Shown piece by piece: positions 19,058-27,731 of a stretch of 51,706 nt of DNA. Numbering within the stretch: the first letter of the stretch is position 1; each line of letters begins with the position of its first letter. The notes below the pieces were generated by a model. The model was not told where the DNA came from. It made no database searches and worked only from the letters and a program-made list of their open reading frames with translations. Source of the DNA: Mariprofundaceae bacterium (GTDB lineage Bacteria; Pseudomonadota; Zetaproteobacteria; Mariprofundales; Mariprofundaceae); contig JALUXZ010000156.1 in the NCBI GenBank assembly GCA_027018935.1, positions 1-51,706 of the forward strand, read 5' to 3'. The position numbers were made by a program, and so were the translations under genes.

Positions 19058-20888
19058 TACGCTGAAAATATTACTGGTTCCTTTGCTTCTATGCTTTGTA
19101 TTATTTCAAGGTATTGTATCGGTTTATCAAGGGCTGGATGCGCCAAACTTTTTACATGTTAATGATTCACAATTCATTATCTCCGATAGCCTGACACCAC
19201 CTACTTTTGAGGCAGATAAGGCGGAGCATCGCATATTACCTGATAATTGGTTACGCTCTATGTCAGGATTTGGTGGTAGTGGCTGGTATCGCATGCAAAT
19301 TCCAGCGCAGAATCAAGGTGGACATGTATGGGGTTTGTTTATTCCTCGCGCCAATATGAATGTAGCAGTTTTTCTGAATGGACATGAGTTGGGACATTCA
19401 GGGCACTTTTCAGAGCCAGTGTCTAGAAACTGGGCTCGGCCTTTATATTATACGATTCCAGCAGGGTTGTTATCTGGTAAAATCAATATTTTGCATATAC
19501 ATCTGAAGTCTTACGATGATGAAGCTGGCGGTTTAAGTGAGCTGTTGATTGGTGAACATGATAAGCTGTGGCCGTTGTATCAAATGCGTAACTTTATTCA
19601 GATAGACATCGCGAAGATTACCTTTTTTATGAATATATTTGCGGGTTTTCTGGCTTTGTTTTTATGGCATTTACGACGGCAAGATACGGTCTATGTATGG
19701 TTTTCTGTTATTTGTTTTAGTTCATCGCTTTTTATATTGAATAATTTTTTATTGGAAATTCCAGTATCACGCAATATTTGGCATTTTTCTGTGTATATTG
19801 CTATTGGCTGGTTTGCCTGTTCACTGCTTTTATTTACGCTACATTTTTTACAGAAAAACAATCGCCGCAGGGAACATTTTCTCTTGATATATATGCTTAT
19901 TAGCTCAATCGTTATTTTGCTATGGCAGAATATTTTTGTAGCTTTGGCTTGGCATATTGGCTCGTTGGTGATGGCAAGCTATGCATGTTTATTATTATTT
20001 CGCAGCTGGTTTCAGAGCCAGGAAAGCACTGAATTGGTATTGGCAGTTGCGATGCTTTCTACATTGGCACTAGGTTTTCATGATTGGTATACGCGCTTAA
20101 CTTTGCAACAGTTTTCCTCACCCGTTTTGATGCATTTAGGGCCACCAGTGATGCTTATGGCAATTGCATGGATTTTGATGGTGCGCTTTGTGCGTACGCT
20201 GCAAGAAAATGAGCGTTTTAATGTTGAATTGGAGCATCGTGTTGCAACTGTAAAACAGGCATTAAATGAAGAGCATCAGCGTGTACAAGTGTTGTTGGAA
20301 CAAGAAGCAAAATCAGATGAACGACAGCGTATTATGAAAGATTTGCATGATGGACTGGGGGGCTATTTGATGTCAGCGCATTCCATCGCACGAATACAAG
20401 CTTTGGATGGGGGCATTCAACAATCGTTGAATGATGCCTTGTTTTGGTTGCGTACTTCAATTGATACGCTGGACTCTGAAGATGATCATTTGGAAAGCCT
20501 ATTGGGTACATTTCGCTACCGTATTGAGCCGCAGCTAAAATCCTGCGGTATTCATCTGTTCTGGCATATGGATGATATATCGGGTTATAAAGTATCTTCT
20601 GATTATAAATTACATGTGATTCGTATTGTGCAAGAAGCCATTACGAATGTTATTAAGCATGCGAATGCATCGGAATTATCTATTCATATCCAGCTTCAAG
20701 AAGAAGATGGCATGATGTTTTCTATTAAGGATAATGGTTGCGGTGTATCAGGTGATAAGGTTGGGCATGGGTTGAATAATATGCGTGAACGTATTAAAGA
20801 TCTTGGCGGAACAATGAATATTTTATCATCATTGAGTGGCACATGTTTGTCATTTGTAATCCCTGTTTTAACAGAGCAATCGCATTAA
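19002..20888 (+). CDS. 7TMR-DISM-like sensor histidine kinase (NarX/DesK-type HisKA_3)
   Basis: N-terminal jelly-roll-like region, multiple TMs, ERQRIMKDLHDGLGGYLMSA H-box, HATPase (NVIKHANA, DNGCGV); start uncertain. Confidence 0.9.
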   Translation: MPKLYLRLINWGLLGSVINTLKILLVPLLLCFVLFQGIVSVYQGLDAPNFLHVNDSQFIISDSLTPPTFEADKAEHRILPDNWLRSMSGFGGSGWYRMQIPAQNQGGHVWGLFIPRANMNVAVFLNGHELGHSGHFSEPVSRNWARPLYYTIPAGLLSGKINILHIHLKSYDDEAGGLSELLIGEHDKLWPLYQMRNFIQIDIAKITFFMNIFAGFLALFLWHLRRQDTVYVWFSVICFSSSLFILNNFLLEIPVSRNIWHFSVYIAIGWFACSLLLFTLHFLQKNNRRREHFLLIYMLISSIVILLWQNIFVALAWHIGSLVMASYACLLLFRSWFQSQESTELVLAVAMLSTLALGFHDWYTRLTLQQFSSPVLMHLGPPVMLMAIAWILMVRFVRTLQENERFNVELEHRVATVKQALNEEHQRVQVLLEQEAKSDERQRIMKDLHDGLGGYLMSAHSIARIQALDGGIQQSLNDALFWLRTSIDTLDSEDDHLESLLGTFRYRIEPQLKSCGIHLFWHMDDISGYKVSSDYKLHVIRIVQEAITNVIKHANASELSIHIQLQEEDGMMFSIKDNGCGVSGDKVGHGLNNMRERIKDLGGTMNILSSLSGTCLSFVIPVLTEQSH

Positions 20889-21026
20889 ATGGTGTCTATG
20901 CATCCAAACTCACCAACCCTTGCGTTAGCAAACTTAGCAATAGCGTGCTATTACTTGCGCTTGCCGCCTTGGGGTTGGCAACTTTGAATTGCGTATTCAC
21001 TCATTCAGAGTTAATAAGCGCTTCCT
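20884..21026 (-). repeat. Truncated, inverted copy of the ~167-bp TA-flanked repeat (family A; see 39797 and 40277)
   Basis: ggtgtctatgcatccaaactcaccaac...gcgtattcactcattcagagttaataagcgcttcc aligns with the reverse complement of 40277-40442. Confidence 0.8.
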
Positions 21027-21110
21027 GTAGTGGTGAAACAATAAAATCTCGGTGGGTTCTCGGTTATGGTTGCATATTGTTTGCCTTATAAATTTATAAG
21101 GAGAATGTAT

Positions 21111-21605
21111 ATGATCATTAAAAAATGTATTTTAGCGGCTTCTGTGTTGCTGATGGCAGCATTGCCTATGCAAGCACAAGCGGCGGTAGCTACGGGGCAA
21201 ATCAATGTCACAGCAACAACGGTGGCAACAACAGCATTGGTGACAGTGGCAGGTCCTGTAGCCTTTGGTGCATCGTTTGATACGGCAACTGCGGCTGCCA
21301 CTAGCAGCTTTAGTGTAACAGTCTCTAACACATTGCCTTATTCGATTGCGATGGATGGCGGGGCGAATTTTAATGTGGGCACGAATAAAAGTTTCTTGAA
21401 AGATGTGGGTGGATTGAATGCGCGTGAATATATTTTGTATCAGGATGTTGCGAATACGCTTATTTGGGGACCTGCTGGCACAGCTGTAACAGGTTTGACG
21501 GGTACAGGTATTGCGCAAGCATACAATGTGTTCGGTTCATTATTGGCAGCTCCAGGTACTACAGGTGCTGTGAGTGATGTGGTGACGATTACAGTAACAT
21601 ACTGA
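21111..21605 (+). CDS. SCPU-domain (Csu-type) pilin subunit 1
   Basis: Signal peptide ...LPMQAQAA, FGxxFD/SNTLPYSIAMDGG, terminal VSDVVTITVTY; RBS aaggag; ORF track start is 21066. Confidence 0.85.
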   Translation: MIIKKCILAASVLLMAALPMQAQAAVATGQINVTATTVATTALVTVAGPVAFGASFDTATAAATSSFSVTVSNTLPYSIAMDGGANFNVGTNKSFLKDVGGLNAREYILYQDVANTLIWGPAGTAVTGLTGTGIAQAYNVFGSLLAAPGTTGAVSDVVTITVTY

Positions 21606-21628
21606 TGGGATAAATTCTGACGGATTGA

Positions 21629-21659
21629 AAAAGCGGCAGTTTACCCTGTCGCTTTTTTC
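21629..21659 (+). terminator. Rho-independent terminator after SCPU subunit 1
   Basis: aaaaagcgGCAGtttaccCTGtcgctttttt stem with T tract. Confidence 0.65.
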
Positions 21660-21667
21660 TTGGCGTT

Positions 21668-22054
21668 TTACCATTTTCTGTCAATCGCATAGGCATCCAT
21701 GATGCTATCGCATCCTAGAATTGGCATGTGCTCCAGTTTGCTTTGGCTAACCAGCAAACGATCAAAGGGATCGCGGTGATGCCATGGTAGCGATGCGACA
21801 GCCAAGGCATGCGCCGATTCAATATTCAGAATTTGCAGGCCATTGATTTGAATTTGTTCATTGATAATCTGCTCAATAGGCTGCTGGAGCAGTAATTTAC
21901 CAATACTTGTTTTGATAGCCATTTCCCAAATGCTTGCTGTACTCAAGTATAGCTCGTTGCTTGAATCCAGAAACAATGCTTGCGCCGTTTCACTGAGCCG
22001 ATCATCCCATGTAGCAGCCCAGATAAAGGTGTGTGTATCCAGTAATAGTCTCAT
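21668..22054 (-). CDS. PIN-domain toxin (VapC-like)
   Basis: MRLLLDTHTFIWA...RDPFDRLLVSQS PIN signature. Confidence 0.92.
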   Translation of the reverse strand: MRLLLDTHTFIWAATWDDRLSETAQALFLDSSNELYLSTASIWEMAIKTSIGKLLLQQPIEQIINEQIQINGLQILNIESAHALAVASLPWHHRDPFDRLLVSQSKLEHMPILGCDSIMDAYAIDRKW

Positions 22055-22278
22055 GGCATATAAGCCGAAAAATCATCCATCGGTTCATCAAAACTATCCA
22101 CCATGACTATTTTTCCTTTGGCTGTACCTAGTTGACGCTGATGTTGTTGATTCGATAGCGCAACCAGCTTCACCACGGGTTGATTGCCTTTGGCAATAAT
22201 AATCTCTTCTCCAGCAATAGCTTCTTGAATCAATTTGGATAAATGCGTTTTTGCCTCATGTATATTCACTTGATGCAT
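22051..22278 (-). CDS. Phd/YefM-family antitoxin
   Basis: VNIHEAKTHLSKLIQEAIAGEEIIIAKGNQPVVKL; overlaps toxin start. Confidence 0.9.
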   Translation of the reverse strand: MHQVNIHEAKTHLSKLIQEAIAGEEIIIAKGNQPVVKLVALSNQQHQRQLGTAKGKIVMVDSFDEPMDDFSAYMP

Positions 22279-22390
22279 ATAAGCCTCCTGTAAGGTTTTA
22301 GCTTAGTCATATAGCTTAGTCATGTCAACAAAGCCTTGTATTGGAACAATAACCGAATCAATCGAGTCTGCCCCATTGATTGTGAAAGCT

Positions 22391-22678
22391 TTACAGAGGT
22401 TGGGTTTCATCATGATGCCATATTCTTAAAATGGCGAGTGTCTGTGCATGGATTGCATAGCGAATGGTGCAGTTTTCAAATATCATATCCCGAATAATAT
22501 CAGGATTTGGTGCGGAAGGGACGGCTCGACCCATCATCGGCATGCTTTGAAGCATCTGAATACGGCTTATTAACTCTTTGGCTATCCGTTGCGCGGAAAC
22601 AGGGTTGTTTTTAGCAATAAAGTTACGCAGGCGTTGTAAATCTTCAATGGCTTCTTGCGTATAAATGATTTGAATCAT
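22391..22678 (-). CDS. ParE/RelE-family toxin
   Basis: YTQEAIEDLQRLRNFIA...IRDMIFENCTIRYAIHAQTLAILRIWHHDE. Confidence 0.9.
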   Translation of the reverse strand: MIQIIYTQEAIEDLQRLRNFIAKNNPVSAQRIAKELISRIQMLQSMPMMGRAVPSAPNPDIIRDMIFENCTIRYAIHAQTLAILRIWHHDETQPL

Positions 22679-22686
22679 GCGTCTGA

Positions 22687-22959
22687 TTACTTGGGTGTTT
22701 TGGGTGCAGCAAGCTCTTGTTCGCTTCCCCAGCTTTCTAACCAGTGATGGACATGCTCTCCTGATGTGATGTGTCCCGTACGAACGGATTCAAGCGCATC
22801 AAGTGTTTCATTCCAGCGTTGTTGTTCTTGTTTTTGATGCTCAAGAAATTCTTTGATCGCCTGATTGATGATGGAACTTTTTGTTCGGTGCTGGCTTGCG
22901 GCGAGAGTTTCGAGTTGTTTAGAAATTTCGTCTTGTATGCGAACGCTGGTAATCCCCAT
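22687..22959 (-). CDS. Ribbon-helix-helix antitoxin (ParD/CopG-like)
   Basis: SVRIQDEISKQLETLAASQHRTKSSIINQAIKEFLEHQ RHH pattern. Confidence 0.9.
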   Translation of the reverse strand: MGITSVRIQDEISKQLETLAASQHRTKSSIINQAIKEFLEHQKQEQQRWNETLDALESVRTGHITSGEHVHHWLESWGSEQELAAPKTPK

Positions 22960-22983
22960 GATGACCCCTGATTACAAATAAAT

Positions 22984-23010
22984 ACAGTGTATTGCATTGT
23001 AATACACTGT
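22984..23010 (-). promoter_or_regulatory. Candidate autoregulatory operator of the RHH antitoxin/ParE module
   Basis: Perfect 10-bp inverted repeat ACAGTGTATT-gcattgt-AATACACTGT just upstream of the antitoxin start. Confidence 0.7.
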
Positions 23011-23300
23011 CAATATTTTAAGCCACCTTGATAAGTACATAGGTCTCGTCTCCAAAGCAAATAAACCGAATTTCAAAGTGCGGTGGAAATCAAAGGGTCA
23101 GATTGATATTTAACAATGGTTGTTGCATCTATGTTTATAGCTATATCTTATGAATATAAAAGGTTTAATTAAGAATATGTAAAATCAATCGAGTCTGACC
23201 CCATTGATTTTCGTGATGGCGAATAAAATGAAAAGGTCTCGCTTAGTTCTCGGTTTGGCTGTTTTAGGGTTTGCCCATCTTTCCAGACAAGGAGCGAACC

Positions 23301-23837
23301 ATGAAATTAAAACAATCCATTTTATCAGCAGCCATGCTAATGGCAGCGGCATTGCCGATGCAGGCGCAGGCGGCGACAGCTACGGGGATAATGCAAGTTA
23401 CGGCAAATGTTACCGTGCCTTCGGCTTCAGTTAATGTTGCTGGACCTTTGAACTTTGGCACAGTTTTACAAGGTCAAGTTGGAATGACAACAACTTCATT
23501 TGATGTAACTGTAAGCAATGCTGTTCCCTATAGCATTGCTTTTGGTGCTGGATTATATGGTAACACTGTATTTGTAGTTAAAGACACTACCCAAACACTG
23601 CCAGCATACCCTGGGCAGACGGCTTCTGCGGGCTATTACCTTTACTCGGATAACACAAAAGCGACTGCATATTCACCAGATCCAGCAAATGCTCCTGTGA
23701 TTACGGGTTTAACAGGTAACGGGGCTGCACAGACATACCCATTGTATGCAGAAGTAAAGCCCCTATCGCCAGCCCAAGGTGGTATTTGGGGACCTGGTAC
23801 TTATACAGATACCATCACTATTACAGTGACTTATTAA
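23301..23837 (+). CDS. SCPU-domain (Csu-type) pilin subunit 2
   Basis: Signal peptide LPMQAQAA, VAGPLNFGTVLQG, SNAVPYSIAFGAG, terminal TDTITITVTY. Confidence 0.85.
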   Translation: MKLKQSILSAAMLMAAALPMQAQAATATGIMQVTANVTVPSASVNVAGPLNFGTVLQGQVGMTTTSFDVTVSNAVPYSIAFGAGLYGNTVFVVKDTTQTLPAYPGQTASAGYYLYSDNTKATAYSPDPANAPVITGLTGNGAAQTYPLYAEVKPLSPAQGGIWGPGTYTDTITITVTY

Positions 23838-23924
23838 CATTCAATAGGGTCAGACTTGATTGATTTAGACTTAGCTATTCCGCTAAGCCATATGCATAAG
23901 AATATTCATTAACAGGAGGCTAAT

Positions 23925-24389
23925 ATGCGCCATATTAAAGTAGAGTTATCGAAGATTAAGTCTGCAGATGAATTGGTTGGTTTTATAAAGGTTTTAGGTG
24001 AACAAATACCTAATAACCCAAGCCAATCGGGTCCAATTATGGATACCCATAACCATATAAAATCACACATTATAGATAATATGTCCAACAATTTTGTTGT
24101 GCCACTTTTAAATGGTCTTTTAGTCAAAATAGGCAAAAATATTATAGGTGTTGGGGCTCGCCCTACAGCTGCTGATGTTTTTGCTGCCTTAGATGCTGTC
24201 AATAACTCCTCTGATAGCTTACCACCTAATGAGCATCAGGGTATATCGCCTCCGAGTCGTATAGATAATATTCGATATATATCGGATTTGTGGGACTGGT
24301 ACGATCGTAAACCTTTGGGAGGATCGCTTGAAGAACTTGGCGACTGGCTAGGTGGTGCACCTCAAGCTCCAGAGGTGGAACTGCCCTAA
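23925..24389 (+). CDS. Hypothetical protein
   Basis: ORF with upstream aggagg. Confidence 0.55.
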   Translation: MRHIKVELSKIKSADELVGFIKVLGEQIPNNPSQSGPIMDTHNHIKSHIIDNMSNNFVVPLLNGLLVKIGKNIIGVGARPTAADVFAALDAVNNSSDSLPPNEHQGISPPSRIDNIRYISDLWDWYDRKPLGGSLEELGDWLGGAPQAPEVELP

Positions 24390-24404
24390 AAATGAATGGA
24401 ACTA

Positions 24405-24638
24405 GACTCGATTGATTTCATTAAACGTATTTGGATCAGGTCTTACAATGTATTTGGTAAGGCTTGATCCTAAATGCCCTTAGGTATGATGTTGGAGAGA
24501 TAAACTGAAATATACTTTATTGGCGTTGTTCTGTGTATGGGGTGTTTCCTTGCAGGTGAGTGCTGCTGAAGTGCGGACAACGATGCTTGTTTCAGCATTT
24601 ACGCTGCCTTCGGATCGTGTGATGGATATGGTCTTGAA
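24405..24638. repeat. Copy A of a tandem direct duplication (~246 bp offset)
   Basis: gactcgattgatttcatt...ggatatggtcttgaat recurs from 24651 with few substitutions. Confidence 0.9.
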
Positions 24639-24729
24639 TCAGTGGGGTCAGACTCGATTGATTTCATTGAACGTATTTGGATCAGGTCTTGCTATGTATT
24701 TTGTAAGACTTGATCCTAAATGCCCTTAG
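24520..24729 (+). pseudogene. 5' fragment of the secreted protein gene at 24760 (truncated duplicate)
   Basis: LALFCVWGVSLQVSAAEVRTTMLVSAFTLPSDRVMDMVLN nearly identical to the downstream copy, then diverges. Confidence 0.8.
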
Positions 24730-24892
24730 GTATGATGTTGGAGAGATAAACTGAAATATTTGAAATATACTTTATTGGCGTTGTTCTGTGTATGGGGTGT
24801 TTCCTTGCAGGTGAGTGCTGCTGAAGTGCGGACAAGCATGCTTGTTTCAGCATTTACGCTGCCTTCGGATCGTGTGATGGATATGGTCTTGA
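24651..24892. repeat. Copy B of the tandem direct duplication
   Basis: Matches 24405-24638. Confidence 0.9.
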
Positions 24893-25182
24893 TTTCTGAT
24901 CCTGAAGCGGATGTATATGGCGATGACCCTACGCGCTATTTACCCTCAAGTGCCGCAGGCTGGGGTGCAAGTGAAGAGGATGAAAGATTTAAGAAACGCT
25001 TACTCCAGCAAGTGATACAGTTGCCGCAAGGTATGCCTTATATGATATCCTTTGAGGGCAAGTATAGTCGTTATTTGCGTTTTGTTATATCGGATGAAAC
25101 GGCATTGATTGTTGATGGATATTCCGGTGGCTCTGAAGATTGGATGGCTGATGCGATGGTTATGATTTTGTTGGGTTATTGA
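24760..25182 (+). CDS. Secreted hypothetical protein (TTG start)
   Basis: Signal peptide VWGVSLQVSAAEV; intact copy of duplicated gene. Confidence 0.65.
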   Translation: MKYTLLALFCVWGVSLQVSAAEVRTSMLVSAFTLPSDRVMDMVLISDPEADVYGDDPTRYLPSSAAGWGASEEDERFKKRLLQQVIQLPQGMPYMISFEGKYSRYLRFVISDETALIVDGYSGGSEDWMADAMVMILLGY

Positions 25183-25347
25183 TTTGTTTAAGCTGTCATT
25201 CTGGGAGGAATCTTTCAATACTTCTCAAAGACTTACAAAAATTGCACTTGGAACTTGATCATGCAGGAACCACAAAGGAATAAAGGTAAACTGGATAAAA
25301 AGTCTGTATATTAGCATCAAAAAAACAGGGCTCAATTACATTGACTT

Positions 25348-25366
25348 TGTAACCGCATAGGTTACA
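25348..25366 (+). promoter_or_regulatory. Candidate operator of the HigBA-like module
   Basis: Perfect inverted repeat TGTAACC-gcata-GGTTACA immediately upstream of the toxin gene. Confidence 0.65.
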
Positions 25367-25375
25367 TTGCGATGT

Positions 25376-25654
25376 ATGATAATTAGCTTCACCCACAAAG
25401 GGCTGGAAAGATTTTACAACACTGGAAGCAAGGCTGGTATTCAGGCTAAACATGCTGATAAGTTGCGTCGCATTCTTTCTAATCTTGATGTTGCAAATTG
25501 TGCTAATAATTTGAATTTACCAGCATACCGTTTGCATGAACTTAAAGGCTCTCGTCAAGGGGTTTGGTCGATTACTGTTCAAGCTAATTGGCGTATTACT
25601 TTTTGCTTCTTGGGTGAAGATATTGAGCTTATCAATTATGAAGACTATCACTAA
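25376..25654 (+). CDS. higB: HigB-like toxin (RelE superfamily)
   Basis: ISFTHKGLERFYNTGSKAGIQAKHADKLRRIL...LKGSRQGVWSITVQANWRITFCF. Confidence 0.93.
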   Translation: MIISFTHKGLERFYNTGSKAGIQAKHADKLRRILSNLDVANCANNLNLPAYRLHELKGSRQGVWSITVQANWRITFCFLGEDIELINYEDYH

Positions 25655-25665
25655 GGAGGTCTGCC

Positions 25666-25962
25666 ATGACTATGCATAATCCCGCTCATGCTGGTGAAAT
25701 ATTACGCTATGATGTTCTTGAACCTTTGGGTATAAGTATGAGCGAAGCTGCAAGCAAGCTAGGTATTAGTCGTAAAACCTTATCCAAGATATGCAATGCT
25801 AAGGGTTCTATTACCCCTGATATGGCAGTGCGCCTTGAATTGGCACTTGGTAAACCATCTGCAAACCATTGGTTGAAACTACAGTCTGCTTATGACTTAG
25901 CGAAAGCCAATCAAAATCGCGATCTGCTGCGCAGCCAAGTTCACTTATTATTACCGCAGTAG
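25666..25962 (+). CDS. higA: HigA-like antitoxin (XRE family)
   Basis: NPAHAGEILRYDVLEPLGISMSEAASKLGISRKTLSKICNAKGSITPDMAVRLELALG. Confidence 0.95.
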   Translation: MTMHNPAHAGEILRYDVLEPLGISMSEAASKLGISRKTLSKICNAKGSITPDMAVRLELALGKPSANHWLKLQSAYDLAKANQNRDLLRSQVHLLLPQ

Positions 25963-26082
25963 GTCTGCTTATATTTTAAGTGCGATTTGATTGTTTTTTG
26001 AATGCCACTTAACTGTCATTCTGGATGCGATTTTGCAAACAGTCTATTTAAACAAGTTCTAGACCGCCCGCAGGCGCTCTAA

Positions 26083-26265
26083 CAAAAGCGTTCAAGTGAG
26101 AATGAAGAAGGTGAAGATCGTTTTTTACTACTTGGACTGAGTTCAACGCATAAAGTTCTTATGATTTACCATTGTGAAAGAAATTCTGGGGATATTGTTC
26201 GTATTATTTCTGCACGCAAAGCAACTAAAAACGAACGGATATTTTATGAAGGTGCTGAAAAATGA
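26083..26265 (+). pseudogene. 5'-truncated BrnT-like toxin gene
   Basis: Frame reads RSSENEEGEDRFLLLGLSSTHKVLMIYHCERNSGDIVRIISARKATKNERIFYEGAEK*, typical of the BrnT C-terminal part; N-terminal part missing, in-frame stop at 26080. Confidence 0.8.
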
Positions 26266-26480
26266 AAAGTGAATATGATTTATCTCAAATGCAATCAAGA
26301 AAAAATCCATATGCTTCCAAGTTGAAAAAGCCTGTTACGATGAGGCTTAGTGAAGATGTGATTGAATATTTTAAATCTATGGCAAAAGATTCTGATATTC
26401 CTTATTAAACACTTATTAATTTATACCTTCGTGATTGTTTAAGTCATCATCGTAAGCTTAATGTTTCATGGCATGAGTAG
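26262..26480 (+). pseudogene. BrnA-like antitoxin gene interrupted by a nonsense codon
   Basis: MKSEYDLSQMQSRKNPYASKLKKPVTMRLSEDVIEYFKSMAKDSDIPY-[TAA]-TLINLYLRDCLSHHRKLNVSWHE*; ATGA overlap with brnT. Confidence 0.8.
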
Positions 26481-26501
26481 TCTTTAGACTGGGTTGACTG
26501 T

Positions 26502-27332
26502 TTATTGATTTAAGATGCTTTGATAGGCTTCTTTTGCGATAGGTGATGGCTTTAGGCCGAATGTTTGCAGCAGTAATGATGCCCAATCTTGATAATAGCG
26601 AATGGCATCATTGCTATAGCCTTCTTGCTGCAAGATATACATGCGTTGGCATAATAGTCGTTCTGAATAGGGATCTATTTCTAAGCCTGCATCCAGTAAA
26701 CTGATAATTTTATGGTGATCCAGGTGTTGTTTTTGCCAAAGGCTGGCGGTTTCATTGATCCAGTTGCAAATGCGTGTATGCCAAGCATGGCGATAGCCAG
26801 AAACAATCGATTCTGATTCACCGCTGAGGAAGCCGCCATGAATCATATGGAGTGCCTGCTGTTCAATGCTATGGGCTTGTGCGTGGCTACCATCTAAATG
26901 CAATGATTTTGCTTGTTTGATGTGGTTATCAAGGTGCCAGGTGTCGATATGGCAATACATGGGGTTTAGGCTTATTTTGCCATGTTGCAGTAGGATAACT
27001 TGGTTTGCTTTTAGATTGTCGGACAGGTGCTTTTGCAGGGTTTGCCGTAGTCGGCGAAGGATAAACTCAAGATTTTGCATGGCTTGATCGGCATCTTGAT
27101 TTGCCCACATGGTATCGCAAATGTAGTGGGTAGGGATATTTCTTCCGCCTGCGGCAACGATCAGCAAAAGTAGCTGGTAAACCCTTGGGCTTTTCCATGT
27201 TTGTACGTCAACAAATTCTCCATGGATGCGGACAGAAAGTTCGCCAAAGCTTGTGATTTGTACAGGGTATTCATCATGGGTTGCATGCAGTTCTGTTAAT
27301 TTTATAACCATGGTTATCTCGCCCTCCAACAT
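26502..27332 (-). CDS. SARP/BTAD-like transcriptional regulator
   Basis: N-terminal wHTH-like TSFGELSVRIHGEFVDVQTWKSPRVYQLLLLIVAAGG, then BTAD-like helical region (LDAGLEIDPYSERLLCQRMYILQQEGYSNDAIRYYQDWASLL). Confidence 0.75.
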   Translation of the reverse strand: MLEGEITMVIKLTELHATHDEYPVQITSFGELSVRIHGEFVDVQTWKSPRVYQLLLLIVAAGGRNIPTHYICDTMWANQDADQAMQNLEFILRRLRQTLQKHLSDNLKANQVILLQHGKISLNPMYCHIDTWHLDNHIKQAKSLHLDGSHAQAHSIEQQALHMIHGGFLSGESESIVSGYRHAWHTRICNWINETASLWQKQHLDHHKIISLLDAGLEIDPYSERLLCQRMYILQQEGYSNDAIRYYQDWASLLLQTFGLKPSPIAKEAYQSILNQ

Positions 27333-27409
27333 TTCTGCGGGCGAATGCTAGAGGGGTAATACTTTCGGGGTATCCCTTGATTAAGGTAGCATAAATATGC
27401 TATACGGTT

Positions 27410-27530
27410 GTAACTATTCAGCTCACCACTGATATTCCCGATAGCGGCGTTGAAAAATGCTCACTTACAGTAGTAAGCTGCGCTTTTCCGCCTTGCTCTC
27501 GAAAATATCAGCGGCAACCTGAATAGTTAC
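27410..27530. repeat. ~121-bp terminal-inverted-repeat element, copy 1 (family C)
   Basis: GTAACTATTCAGctcacc...ggcaacCTGAATAGTTAC. Confidence 0.85.
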
Positions 27531-27731
27531 ATGGCATGTGTAATTAATAATAACTCATCGTCATGCTCGAGTTCTTTTATCGGGCATCCGTGTACGATTC
27601 AAGTTAGAAAGCCAGTGGATTTCCGTCTTCCTCCAGGGGATACTCTCTCGCTTCGTGATTCACCTGATCACGGGAATGACAAGCGGTCAGTCAATTCATG
27701 ATTCCCTATATATTGAATAGTTGTATTGCAT

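Noticed and set aside
20843-21091. 82-aa plus-strand ORF after the histidine kinase
   Set aside because: Mostly translation of the degraded family A repeat; not a plausible protein
21668-26480. Anti-phage defence island
   Set aside because: Only TA modules are present; no restriction-modification, CRISPR-Cas, retron, CBASS or similar genes could be identified
27553-27690. cgtcatgctcgag...gggaatgac sequence as a functional RNA
   Set aside because: Looks like a degraded common intergenic repeat (CGTCATTCC...GGAATGAC type); insufficient evidence for an RNA
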